Notes under the pieces: generated by a model
Told to the model about the DNA's origin: nothing
Database searches by the model: none
What the model saw: only the letters and a program-made list of their open reading frames with translations
Origin: Terracoccus luteus
GTDB taxonomy: Bacteria; Actinomycetota; Actinomycetes; Actinomycetales; Dermatophilaceae
DNA: 64,000 nucleotides
Direction: 5' to 3'
Assembly: GCF_003635045.1 (NCBI RefSeq)
Contig: NZ_RBXT01000001.1
Span: forward strand, 2,232,001 to 2,296,000
Shown: piece after piece, positions 30,701-40,799 of the stretch
How positions within the stretch are numbered: the stretch's first letter is position 1
How the letters are laid out: the number at the start of each line of letters is the position of its first letter
Made by a program: the position numbers and the translations under genes

Positions 30701-31044
30701 GGGTCGCCGTGCAGTGCCGCCTCGGCCCGCAGCACCCCGAAGCCGAAGGCCTGCCACGTGCGGGCGAGCGACTCCGTCGAGGTCCCGTCGAGGCGGGCGG
30801 TGACGCGCTGGCGCAGGGCGGCGGCGGCGGTGCGGCTGGCCGTGAGCACGAGGCAGGAGTCGGCGCGCAGCCCCCGGTGGCGCACGGCGTCGACGACGAG
30901 CTCGACGGCCAGCGTCGACTTGCCGGTGCCGGGGCCGCCGAGCACCCGCAGCACCCGGGCCCGCGAGGCGAGCGCCTCGCGCTGCCGCTCGTCGAGCCGC
31001 ACGTCGGCGGGAGCCGGGGCGGGGGCGCGACGGAGGATGACCAC
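27721..31044 (-). CDS. adnA: AdnA, helicase-nuclease subunit with Fe-S cluster
   Basis: A 1107-residue partner of AdnB. Walker A is VLGGPGTGKSTLAVELV (about 35-51), and the Walker B equivalent is VRLVVVDDAQEATSAA, with Asp-Asp-Ala-Gln in place of DExQ. Other motifs are VLVGDPDLAVQTFRGADP and FHVAVTRATERLLVTAV. The nuclease domain has GRVDRIEREADGALRIVDLK then TGTSKPTRADL. An AddB-style 4Fe-4S site is visible: one Cys in GECGLRWFLTT and three at the end in GTCRTCPVKASCPVQ. GTG 31044 is the first start, with no strong ribosome site. It is the upstream gene of the adnA-adnB operon. In mycobacteria the two form an obligate dimer. Confidence 0.92.
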   Translation of the reverse strand: MVILRRAPAPAPADVRLDERQREALASRARVLRVLGGPGTGKSTLAVELVVDAVRHRGLRADSCLVLTASRTAAAALRQRVTARLDGTSTESLARTWQAFGFGVLRAEAALHGDPAPRLLGGPEQDVILRDLLAGHASGDVPGPSWPEGLREALPTRGFRNELRDLLMRAVEHGLGPDDLAALGREHDRPEWVAAAHVLREYDDVTSFSRYGSYDPAWVLTAAAELLEDDPLALDRLRERVRLVVVDDAQEATSAAARLLRVLVRGGGPRVVLVGDPDLAVQTFRGADPRFLASGWTELADPPRGPRPAEQLALFAPDLEAEPEPSPEAVTETDAGQPREARAEGDADGEPPGIRTVVLTESHRLGPALAGVADRVTRRIGALGGGEQRRLVAAAPRPDRCRVDVALLRSAAQETAHVAAVLRRAHLVEGVPWSDMAVVVRGSSRADTMRRLLGQAGVPVEAGSAEAPVRDEAAVRPLLHLLDEAIAVVRAGHERRDHAVDPVRAADLLLSPVGGCDTVALRRLRRRLRHDELADGGGRSSDELLAALLLEPARAAVLGPVARPAARIASALAAGAAAARLDDDGRWAAGVTAETVLWALWQGAGVGETWRRTALAGGSSGERADRDLDAVLALFDAAGAFVDRLPTAGPDTFLEHVQGQDVPGDTLLVGAQAGGRVALVTPQTAAGRQWRIVVVAGVQEGVWPDLRLRGSVLGSEDLVDVVAQRPLGFRAAQAAVRYDETRLFHVAVTRATERLLVTAVGDEDEQPSVYLDLVDPPERTRLADEVRPHTEVARTMTLPGLVGELRRDVTSPDPGVAEPALALLATAARAGVRGAHPASWWALREPSSHDPVRAPGDPVPVSPSKVTYFGECGLRWFLTTVGGEGVQLGAASVGTFVHDIVAELPDEPRERLNAEVDARWGRLGLSPGWVTDRTRREAHDMVARFVAYREAAERERARVGIETDFRVTVGRAVVAGRVDRIEREADGALRIVDLKTGTSKPTRADLAEHGQLGTYQVAVEEGGFADLGTHSAGASLVFIGKGGLANLQPAVLSQDAVSEAPDPAWARALVETTAEGMAAATFTASHGTCRTCPVKASCPVQPEGDAL

Positions 31045-31146
31045 GGGGCGATTCCATCACGCCCCACCGACACCTCCTCCGACATCGTCGGGAGGCCACG
31101 TCCCGACGCGGGATGACGGCCACGGCACGGCCGGGACACGGACAGC

Positions 31147-31183
31147 AGGAGGGCCCGGGCCGGCATCCGGCTCGGGCCCTCCT
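31147..31183. terminator. Hairpin terminator after katG
   Basis: An 11-bp perfect outer stem (31147-31157 with 31173-31183), extended by a partial inner stem around GCATC. It lies about 50 nt past the katG stop and upstream of adnA. Between the two, 31196-31224 holds three near-repeats of TGTGACGCGA. Confidence 0.75.
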
Positions 31184-31233
31184 GGGGACCTACGACGCGA
31201 CCTGTGACGCGATCTGTGACGCGACGGGCGTCG

Positions 31234-33985
<2,752 letters not shown>

Positions 33986-34008
33986 GTCGTCGAGTGTGTC
34001 AGACGTTT

Positions 34009-34023
34009 CTTGAACCGATCAAG
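34009..34023. promoter_or_regulatory. Candidate FurA operator
   Basis: CTTGAACCGATCAAG, a 5-5-5 inverted repeat, lies 24 nt upstream of the furA start. It is in an unusually AT-rich patch that overlaps the end of the ATL-VOC gene. Its position and AT content fit an autoregulatory operator. The exact protein bound is inference. Confidence 0.5.
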
Positions 34024-34834
34024 TCTTGTCCCGCGATCCGGATGCCGGGTCGCGGGCCTCGTCGAGACCCCCGCCGTCGGCCGCGACGAGCTCGACCTCG
34101 AACCCCTCGCTGCTCTCGAGGTAGGCCGCGTAGTGCTGCGGTCCGCCGGCGTACGGATGCCGGTCGGCGAAGAGCAGCGACCACCCGGCCTCCGCGCAGT
34201 GCTCGACGACGGCGTCGACGTCGGCGCGGGTGCCGGCGTGGAAGGCGAGGTGGTTGACCCCGGCGCGGTGCCGCTCGTGGCCGCCGGCGACGTCCGGGCC
34301 CGACTCGACGACGACGTAGAGCGAGCCGAGCTCCCACGCCTGGCCGTGACCCCAGTCGTCACCGAGCCGGTAGCCGAGCCGCGCGAGCAGCCGGCCCCAC
34401 TCGGGCCCGGAGACGGCGAGGTCGTCGACCCACACCTCGACGTGGTGCAGCGACCCGCGTGACCCCGCCGGACCGGTCTGAGTCACCGACGCCGGCGACT
34501 CGGGCACCCACCGGGCGCGGGCCATGTCGGCGCGGGCGCCGGCCCCGGCCGCCGCGGCGGCGAGCGGGCCGCCGACCACCGGGACGCCCTCCTCGAGCCA
34601 GCGGCGGACGGCCTCGTCCTCGTGCCCCAGAGGCGGCCGACCGTCGGCGCGCACGACCCGCCACCACGGCAGGTCGGACGCGTAGCCGGCCATGACGTTG
34701 CCGACGTACCGCGGACCGCGGTCGCCGAGCGCCCGGCCGACGTCGCCGTAGGCCATCACCCGCCCCGCGGGGATGCGGGCGACGACCTCGAGCACCCGTT
34801 CGGCGTGCTCGTCGAACGGCACCCGGGGCGCCAC
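34019..34834 (-). CDS. Fusion of alkyltransferase-like (ATL) DNA-binding domain and VOC (glyoxalase fold) domain
   Basis: A 271-residue protein. Residues 1-95 match the MGMT C-terminal DNA-binding domain (VARIPAGRVMAYGDVGRALG and ASDLPWWRVVRADGRPP). The active Cys of PCHR is replaced by Trp in PWWRV, as in ATL proteins that flag alkylated bases without repairing them. After a linker, residues about 125-265 form a VOC domain (HHVEVWVDDLAVSGPEWGRL, AGVNHLAFHAG, YAAYLESSEGFEVELVA). GTG 34834 lies one base after the MoeZ stop. Rv3204 in mycobacteria is a lone ATL at this place, so the VOC part is the novelty. The reading frame is continuous. Confidence 0.8.
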   Translation of the reverse strand: MAPRVPFDEHAERVLEVVARIPAGRVMAYGDVGRALGDRGPRYVGNVMAGYASDLPWWRVVRADGRPPLGHEDEAVRRWLEEGVPVVGGPLAAAAAGAGARADMARARWVPESPASVTQTGPAGSRGSLHHVEVWVDDLAVSGPEWGRLLARLGYRLGDDWGHGQAWELGSLYVVVESGPDVAGGHERHRAGVNHLAFHAGTRADVDAVVEHCAEAGWSLLFADRHPYAGGPQHYAAYLESSEGFEVELVAADGGGLDEARDPASGSRDKT

Positions 34835-34835
34835 G

Positions 34836-36017
34836 TCAGTACTCCGGCAGCGTCGGGTCGACCTGCCGGACGTACTCGATGACACCGCCGGCGACGCTGG
34901 CGACGTCGGTGTACCCAGCCGCGAGCGCCAGCCGTGTCGCCTCGCCGGAACGCCCACCGACCTTGCAGTGCACGAGGATCCGTCTGTCTCGCGGCAGCTG
35001 CGACCAGGCCTCGCCCGACCGGAACAGGTCGAGGTGGACCGGCACCGCGCCCGGGATCGAGACGACCTCCCGCTCCTGCTCGCCGCGGACGTCCACGAGC
35101 AGCGGCGGCGCCTCGGAGGCGAGCTCGTCGACCATCTCGCGCACCGTCACCTCGGGGACCCGCTCACCGGCATCCTGTCCGCCCGGGCGCGGGACCCCGC
35201 AGAAGTCGGCGTAGTCGACGAGCTCGGTGACGGTGGGGCTCTCGCCGCACACGGGGCAGCCGGGGTCGGCGCGCACGGTCAGGGTGTCCCACGTCTGGCG
35301 CAGCGCGTCGTGCACGAGCAGCCGCCCGGTCAGCGGCTCGCCGAGGCCGAGCAGCAGCTTGAGCGCCTCGGTCGACTGCACGGATCCGACTGCGGCACAG
35401 AGCACCCCGAGCACCCCACCCTCCGCGCAGCTCGGCACCGAGCCGGGCGGGGGCGGCTGCGGGAAGACGCACCGGTAGCAGGGGCCGTGGCCCGCCCACC
35501 AGACCGAGACCTGGCCGTCGAAGCGCAGGATCGACCCCCACACGTGGGGCTTGCCGAGCAGCGCGCAGGCGTCGTTGACGAGGTAGCGCGTCGGGAAGTT
35601 GTCGGTGCCATCGACCACGAGGTCGTAGCGCCCGATGACGTCGAGGGCGTTGGTGGAGTCGAGGGTGAGGTCGTGTCGCTCCACCGTCACGTGCGGGTTG
35701 ACCCGGTGCACCGCGGTCTCCGCCGACTCCGTCTTGAGGCGGCCGATGCCGGCGTCGGTGTGGATCACCTGACGGTGCAGGTTGGTCAGCTCGACGACGT
35801 CGGCGTCGACGACGCCGATCGTGCCGACCCCCGCGGCGGCGAGGTAGAGCAGTGCCGGCGAGCCGAGACCGCCCGCCCCCACGACGAGGACACGGCTCGC
35901 CTTGAGCCGCTCCTGGCCCTCGAGACCGACGCCGGGGACGAGCACGTGGCGGGCGTAGCGCGTCACCTCGGCCGGCCCGAGGGGGGCGCGCGTCGTGACG
36001 ATCGGGTCGTGCGACAT
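34836..36017 (-). CDS. moeZ: MoeZ/MoeB-type adenylyltransferase with rhodanese domain
   Basis: A 393-residue E1-like enzyme that adenylates and sulfurylates MoaD- or CysO-type carrier proteins. The ATP-binding VLVVGAGGLGSPALLYLAAAG leads the fold. The catalytic region includes VDGTDNFPTRYLVND and CAEGGVLGVLC, and the zinc pairs are CYRC and CPVC. The C-terminal rhodanese carries the persulfide loop ILVHCKVGGRSGEATRLA. ATG 36017 is clear. The next gene begins one base after its stop. It is the likely partner for MoaD, which is needed by the MoaE encoded at 10846-11289; moaD itself is not in the window. Confidence 0.93.
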   Translation of the reverse strand: MSHDPIVTTRAPLGPAEVTRYARHVLVPGVGLEGQERLKASRVLVVGAGGLGSPALLYLAAAGVGTIGVVDADVVELTNLHRQVIHTDAGIGRLKTESAETAVHRVNPHVTVERHDLTLDSTNALDVIGRYDLVVDGTDNFPTRYLVNDACALLGKPHVWGSILRFDGQVSVWWAGHGPCYRCVFPQPPPPGSVPSCAEGGVLGVLCAAVGSVQSTEALKLLLGLGEPLTGRLLVHDALRQTWDTLTVRADPGCPVCGESPTVTELVDYADFCGVPRPGGQDAGERVPEVTVREMVDELASEAPPLLVDVRGEQEREVVSIPGAVPVHLDLFRSGEAWSQLPRDRRILVHCKVGGRSGEATRLALAAGYTDVASVAGGVIEYVRQVDPTLPEY

Positions 36018-36145
36018 GACGCCACCGTACTGCCGGGTACCGGTGGGTAAGGTGAGCGGACACCGTCGTCCTCGAGCCCCGGGGCCGGCCCCGTCCACAC
36101 GAGCAGGCCGCGCGGCCCGCCCCGACCCCTGAGGACGACACCGCC

Positions 36146-36826
36146 ATGACCGACGTGAGCCAGACGGCCCGGGGGCAGCGACTGCCCCGCTCGGAGCGAC
36201 GTGCCATGCTCCTCGACGCCGCCCTCGGCGTGTTCGTCGAGAAGGGCTACCACCAGGCGGCCATGGACGACATCGCGGCACGGGCTGGGGTCTCGAAACC
36301 CGTTCTGTACCAGCACTTCCCGGGCAAGCTCGAGCTCTACCTCGCCCTCGTCGACCGCCACGCCGGCGAGCTGGAGACGCTCGTGCGCGACGCCCTCGCC
36401 CTCGAGGACAACAAGGCCCGCATCCGCACCATGGTCGACGCGTACTTCGACTTCGTCGGGCAGGAGGGGGCGGCCTTCCGGCTCATCTTCGAGAGCGACC
36501 TCGCCAACGCCCCCGAGGTCCGGGCCCGCCTCGACCAGATCGACCTCACCTGCGCCCGCTCGATGGCCGACCTCATCGCGGCGGAGACGACGATGGACGC
36601 CGAGGAGGCGCTGCTCGTCGGCGTGCAGCTCGTCGGCCTTGCGCAGACCTCGGCGCGCTACTGGCTCACCCACGAGGCGACGCTGTCCAAGGAGACCGCG
36701 GTCCGGGTCACCGGGGCGCTCATCCGCCGCGGCATCGCCGCCTTCCCCGCCCGTGACGGCCGTGACGGCCGTGAGGCGACGCCGCCCGCCCGGGAGCGGG
36801 AATCGGCGGGCACCGCCGCTGGTTAA
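36146..36826 (+). CDS. TetR family transcriptional regulator
   Basis: A 226-residue regulator with a TetR helix-turn-helix (RRAMLLDAALGVFVEKGYHQ, MDDIAARAGVSKPVLYQHFP, about 18-60) and an all-helical ligand domain. The C-terminus is a charged, disordered tail. It stands divergent to moeZ and upstream of the DUF3107 gene, as in Rv3208-Rv3208A. Ligand and targets are unknown. ATG 36146 follows CTGAGGACGACACCGCC; an upstream in-frame start is not available. Confidence 0.9.
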   Translation: MTDVSQTARGQRLPRSERRAMLLDAALGVFVEKGYHQAAMDDIAARAGVSKPVLYQHFPGKLELYLALVDRHAGELETLVRDALALEDNKARIRTMVDAYFDFVGQEGAAFRLIFESDLANAPEVRARLDQIDLTCARSMADLIAAETTMDAEEALLVGVQLVGLAQTSARYWLTHEATLSKETAVRVTGALIRRGIAAFPARDGRDGREATPPARERESAGTAAG

Positions 36827-36902
36827 GGTGGTCGGAGTGGGAGGTCTCCTCCCGACAAAAGGACGAGTGACATCGCGGCGACGCGGAGGAAGTGGGTTTG
36901 AC

Positions 36903-37124
36903 GTGGAGGTCCGCATCGGCGTGCAGAACGTGGCGCGCGAGATCAGCTTCGAGACGACGCTGACGTCCGACGAGCTCGTGGCCGCCGTCAAGGCCGCGGC
37001 CGGCGACGAGCTGCTCGAGCTCAAGGACGACAAGGGTGGCCGCATCATCGTGCCGACGCAGTCGCTCGGCTACGTGATGACCGGCAGCGAGAAGAAGAGC
37101 GGGGTGGGCTTCGGCGCCCACTGA
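36903..37124 (+). CDS. DUF3107 family protein (Rv3208A/TB9.4-like)
   Basis: A 73-residue protein with a beta-rich start (VEVRIGVQNVAREISFETTL), a central helix (SDELVAAVKAAAGDELLEL) and GGRIIVPTQSLGYVMTGSEK at the end. It matches DUF3107 in size and pattern. GTG 36903 is preceded by GGAGGAAG at about 11 nt. It follows the TetR gene in the conserved mycobacterial order and is closed by a hairpin. Function unknown, probably cytoplasmic. Confidence 0.88.
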   Translation: MEVRIGVQNVAREISFETTLTSDELVAAVKAAAGDELLELKDDKGGRIIVPTQSLGYVMTGSEKKSGVGFGAH

Positions 37125-37161
37125 CGCCACCGCCCCCCGCCGTCGCCACGAGGCGGCGGAC

Positions 37162-37196
37162 GAGAGCCCCATCGCCCCAGCGGCGGTGGGGCTCTC
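37162..37196. terminator. Hairpin terminator after the DUF3107 gene
   Basis: A 15-bp stem with one G-T pair (37162-37176 with 37182-37196) and loop CCAGC, 38 nt downstream of the stop. Confidence 0.8.
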
Positions 37197-37533
37197 CGCG
37201 TACCGGGCCCCGCACGGCCGCGGGCCGACGCGTGGGCCCGGGCACGACGGCATCCGGTCGGCGACGCTGTGACGCAGGGTGACTCGTGCTCGTTCTTGGT
37301 CACGGAAGGGTCACCGGTGACTGTGCCGCTCGGGGAACGGGTACAACCTCGCCGGATGGGACGGGGGGTCGTCACCGCCGGCCGCTCACCCGAGAGGCCA
37401 CACGGCGCGGTCACCGACGTCACATCCACCACAACTGCCCCAACGGATGGGACAGTGGTGGTGCTGCAACTGATGTCCGCACACCGTGCGGACCGTGCGG
37501 TCGCCAGGGGCGACCAGAAGGAGCTGTGACCAA
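37197..37533 (+). other. Gene-free leader region before GlsB-like gene
   Basis: There is no convincing ORF: two overlapping frames exist but have no ribosome site or family character. It contains GGGTACAA near 37339, which could be part of a stress-sigma -10 element. It also has an imperfect inverted repeat (37427-37441 with 37449-37463) and a short direct repeat, ACCGTGCGG, near 37486-37501. A structured 5' leader for the downstream gene is plausible. Confidence 0.35.
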
Positions 37534-37803
37534 ATGATCGGAACCATCATCGGGGCCATCGTCGCCGGTCTCATCATCGGTGCGCTCGGACGGCTCATCC
37601 TGCCGGGCAAGCAGAACATCTCGCTCGTCGCGACGATCATCATCGGCATCGTCGCGTCGCTCGTCGGCACGTTCATCCTCGGTGCCATCTTCGGGTACGG
37701 CAACGACAACGGCGGCATCCGCTGGTGGTTCTGGATCGTCGGCGCCCTGCTCGCCGCCGCCGGCATCACCGCCTACGGCCGCGTCACGAACAAGCCGGTC
37801 TGA
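37534..37803 (+). CDS. GlsB/YeaQ/YmgE family small membrane protein
   Basis: An 89-residue protein with three membrane helices (GTIIGAIVAGLIIGALGRLI, LVATIIIGIVASLVGTFILG, WWFWIVGALLAAAGITAYG). A Gly/Pro loop LPGKQN between the first two is the signature of the transglycosylase-associated/GlsB family, often induced by general stress. ATG 37534 has AAGGAG at 10 nt. It is monocistronic and bounded by a strong terminator. The molecular role is unknown despite the family name. Confidence 0.9.
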   Translation: MIGTIIGAIVAGLIIGALGRLILPGKQNISLVATIIIGIVASLVGTFILGAIFGYGNDNGGIRWWFWIVGALLAAAGITAYGRVTNKPV

Positions 37804-37822
37804 CCCGACCAGGCTCCTGCAC

Positions 37823-37861
37823 GGCGAAGGGCCCGACCGTCTGACGGTCGGGCCCTTCGCC
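37823..37861. terminator. Bidirectional hairpin terminator
   Basis: Perfect 18-bp stem (37823-37840 with 37844-37861) around CTG, shared by the converging GlsB-like and ferritin-like genes. Confidence 0.85.
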
Positions 37862-37873
37862 GTCCCCGGGCGG

Positions 37874-38596
37874 CTACGCCGACAGCCCGAGTCGCGCCAT
37901 GCGGTTGGTGTGCTCGTCGGTGAGCCGGGCGAACATGCGCCCCAGCTCGGCGAGGTCAGCCCCGGCCCGACCGGGCGCACCGACGAGGATGCCGGCCAGC
38001 GCGTCGCGCTCGACACCGAGCCGTTGCGCCTGGGTGATCGCCTCCCCCACGAGCCGGCGGCCCCACAGGGCGAGCCGCCCGGCGACGCGGGGCTCCTGAC
38101 GGATCGCGGCCCGCACCGCGGTGACGATGAACTCGGCCTGACCGGTGTCGGCAAGGACGTCGGTGACGAGCGCCCGGGTGTCCTCGTCGACGTAGGCCGA
38201 GATCTCGCGGTAGAAGTCCTGGGCGATGCCCTCGCCGACGTAGGCCTTGACGAGCCCCTCGAGCCAGTCGGCGGGGACGGTGCGCTCGTGGAACCCGTCG
38301 AACGAGGCGACGAACGGCTGCATGGCGTCCTCGACCGCGACCCCGAGGTCGGTGAGCCGCTCGCCGAGCCGGCGGTAGTTGCCGAGCTCGTGCGCCGCGA
38401 GCTGCGCCAGGGCGGCCTGGTGGCGCAGGTCGGGGGCGAGCTCGGCGTCCTTGGCCAGCTGGAGGAAGCCGCGCAGCTCGCCGTACGCGAGCACCCCGAG
38501 CAGGTCGGTGACGGCCGCCCGGTAGGCGGACGACGACTCGGCGGACGACTCGGTGGACGGCTCGGGTGTCGGCGTGGGGTCGGCGGGGGTGCTCAC
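37874..38596 (-). CDS. Ferritin-like fold protein (Rv3210c/MiaE-like)
   Basis: A 240-residue helical protein. After a Ser/Glu-rich disordered start, it has Glu in LLGVLAYGELRGFLQLAKD, AALAQLAAHELGNYRRL with Glu-His type ligands, and EGLVKAYVGEGIAQDFYREI. This pattern suits a four-helix ferritin-like diiron scaffold, although not every ligand can be assigned by eye. Rv3210c occupies the same place beside rhlE. The function is unknown; tRNA hydroxylase-like or oxidoreductase roles are guesses. GTG 38596 is chosen because the upstream 32 codons are Pro/Arg noise. Confidence 0.75.
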   Translation of the reverse strand: MSTPADPTPTPEPSTESSAESSSAYRAAVTDLLGVLAYGELRGFLQLAKDAELAPDLRHQAALAQLAAHELGNYRRLGERLTDLGVAVEDAMQPFVASFDGFHERTVPADWLEGLVKAYVGEGIAQDFYREISAYVDEDTRALVTDVLADTGQAEFIVTAVRAAIRQEPRVAGRLALWGRRLVGEAITQAQRLGVERDALAGILVGAPGRAGADLAELGRMFARLTDEHTNRMARLGLSA

Positions 38597-38834
38597 GGTC
38601 GCCACAGTAGTGACGGCCGGGCGCGCCGGGCGGCCGCAGGACGGCCGCGGGACCGTCGCAGGACCGTCGGGGAACCGTCGCGGGACGGCCACGACGGGGT
38701 CAGGCGGTAGACTGAGAAGGACAACCGGTGCCCGGTCGGCACGACGACACGCTCTCTGACACCCCCGATCGGCCCGTCACGCGCCACTGAGCTCCCGCCT
38801 ACCGCGGGGTGCTCGTGCCGAACGAGAGATCTCG

Positions 38835-40667
38835 ATGACCGACCAGAACACCACCCTGTCCGCTGCCGCCGGCTCCGACGAGCCCGCCACGGACGTCACC
38901 GACACCGCCACCACCAATGACACCGACACGGGGATCGTCACCGTCCCGGACGCCGACCTCATCGTCGTCCCGGAGGACGAGGTCGACCCCGCCGCCGTCG
39001 TCCCCGAGGTCACCTTCGCCGACTTCCCCGTGCACCCCGACATCGTCGCCTCGCTCGCCGACGCCGGCATCCGGACGCCCTTCCCCATCCAGGCCATGAC
39101 CCTGCCCGTGGCCCTCGCCGGCCACGACATCATTGGCCAGGCCAAGACCGGTACCGGCAAGACCCTCGGCTTCGGCGTCCCGATGCTCAACCGCGTCGTG
39201 GCCCCCGGCGACGCAGAGTTCGAGTCGCTGGCCCGTCCCGGCAAGCCGCAGGCCCTCGCCGTCGCCCCCACCCGCGAGCTCGCCGTCCAGGTCGCGGGCG
39301 ACCTCGAGCGCGCCGGGCGCCGCCGCGGCATCCGGGTGCTCACCGTCTACGGCGGCCGCGCCTACGAGCCCCAGATCGAGGCCCTCAAGCAGGGCGTCGA
39401 GATCGTCGTCGGCACGCCGGGCCGGCTCATCGACCTGATGAAGCAGGGCCACCTCGACCTCTCGCAGGCACGCATCGTCGTGCTCGACGAGGCCGACGAG
39501 ATGCTCGACCTCGGCTTCCTGCCCGACGTCGAGACCCTGATGAGCCAGACGCCGGGCAGCCGCCAGACGATGCTGTTCTCGGCGACCATGCCGGGCGCCA
39601 TCGTCACGCTGGCCCGCCGGTACATGACCCAGCCCACGCACATCCGGGCGATGGGCGACGAGAACGAGAACGCCCACACCGTCAAGGCGGTCGAGCAGTT
39701 CGTCTACCGCGCGCACGCGATGGACAAGGTCGAGATGCTCTCGCGCATGCTGCAGGCGCGCGAGCGGGGCCTGACCATCATCTTCAGCCGCACCAAGCGC
39801 ACCGCCGCCAAGGTCAGCGACGAGCTCGTCGACCGCGGCTTCGCGGCCGCGGCCATCCACGGTGACCTCGGCCAGGGCGCCCGCGAGCAGGCGCTGCGCG
39901 CGTTCCGCAACGGCAAGGTCGACATCCTCGTCGCCACCGACGTCGCCGCACGCGGCATCGACGTCGACAACGTCACCCACGTCATCAACTACCAGTGCCC
40001 CGAGGACGAGAAGACCTACCTGCACCGCATCGGTCGTACCGCCCGCGCCGGCAACACCGGTGTCGCCGTGACCTTCGTCGACTGGGACGACCTGCACCGC
40101 TGGGCCCTCATCAACAAGACCCTCGACCTCGGCATCCCGGAGCCGCAGGAGACGTACTCGAGCTCGGAGCACCTCTTCGCCGACCTCGACATCCCCACCG
40201 ACGCCAAGGGTCGCCTGCGCCGCTCGCAGCAGACGCGGGCCGGCCTCGGGGCCGAGGAGGTCGAGGACCTCGGCGAGACCGGCAAGCGCCACGCCCGTGG
40301 TGGCCAGGGCCCCGCCGGCGGTCGTGGTGAGCGGGGCGACCGCGGTGGTCGCGGCCGTGACGACCGACGTGACGACCGACGTGACGACCGACGTGACGAG
40401 GCGGCCCCTGCCGAGGGTGAGGACGCCGCCCCCCGCGAGCGTCGCAGCCGCAACCGTCGCCGCACCCGCGGGGCCGGTGCCGCCGCCGCCGGCGCGGCCG
40501 GCTCCACCGAGGCTCCGGCGTCGCCGTCCGACGGCTCCGGGCCGGAGGCCGACTCCTCGTCCTCCGACGACGCCTCGCGCCGTCCGCGCCGCCGTCGCCG
40601 CGGTGGCAGCGGTCGTGGCCGCGGCGGTGAGGGCGCAGCCGAGAGCGCTCCCGTCGCCGCCGAGTGA
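38835..40667 (+). CDS. rhlE: DEAD-box RNA helicase, RhlE type
   Basis: A 610-residue ATP-dependent RNA helicase. An acidic N-terminus leads into the Q motif (FADFPVHPDIVASLADAGIR, then TPFPIQ). Walker A is AKTGTGKTLGFGVP, the DEAD box VLDEADEMLDLGF, and the SAT motif LFSATMPG. The C-lobe has IFSRTKRTAAKVSDEL and HRIGRTARAGNTGVA. From about 480 an Arg/Gly/Asp-rich tail with DDRRDDRRDDRRDE repeats replaces a structured domain and probably binds RNA. ATG 38835 is preceded by GAACGAGAG. The syntenic gene is Rv3211. It likely acts in ribosome assembly or mRNA turnover. Confidence 0.94.
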   Translation: MTDQNTTLSAAAGSDEPATDVTDTATTNDTDTGIVTVPDADLIVVPEDEVDPAAVVPEVTFADFPVHPDIVASLADAGIRTPFPIQAMTLPVALAGHDIIGQAKTGTGKTLGFGVPMLNRVVAPGDAEFESLARPGKPQALAVAPTRELAVQVAGDLERAGRRRGIRVLTVYGGRAYEPQIEALKQGVEIVVGTPGRLIDLMKQGHLDLSQARIVVLDEADEMLDLGFLPDVETLMSQTPGSRQTMLFSATMPGAIVTLARRYMTQPTHIRAMGDENENAHTVKAVEQFVYRAHAMDKVEMLSRMLQARERGLTIIFSRTKRTAAKVSDELVDRGFAAAAIHGDLGQGAREQALRAFRNGKVDILVATDVAARGIDVDNVTHVINYQCPEDEKTYLHRIGRTARAGNTGVAVTFVDWDDLHRWALINKTLDLGIPEPQETYSSSEHLFADLDIPTDAKGRLRRSQQTRAGLGAEEVEDLGETGKRHARGGQGPAGGRGERGDRGGRGRDDRRDDRRDDRRDEAAPAEGEDAAPRERRSRNRRRTRGAGAAAAGAAGSTEAPASPSDGSGPEADSSSSDDASRRPRRRRRGGSGRGRGGEGAAESAPVAAE

Positions 40668-40706
40668 CGCAGGCGTGGCCCGGTCCGTGAGGGCCACCAC
40701 GACGTG

Positions 40707-40746
40707 ACGGATGCCGGTGTGCCCCACGGGGCACACCGGCATCCGT
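40707..40746. terminator. Bidirectional hairpin between rhlE and the GH65 gene
   Basis: A 19-bp inverted repeat (40707-40725 with 40728-40746), practically a 17-18 bp stem with a short loop, between converging genes. Its arms contain CGGATGCCG and its complement, the 9-mer over-represented in this window. Confidence 0.8.
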
Positions 40747-40799
40747 GCGTCTCGGCCCGACCCACCGCGCGGGCTGCGCGGCCGGGTCGGTTGCCCGGT

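Noticed and set aside
37269-37537. Two overlapping frames of 83-86 codons between the DUF3107 and GlsB-like genes
   Set aside because: No ribosome site, no family likeness, and both run into the GlsB ribosome-binding region.
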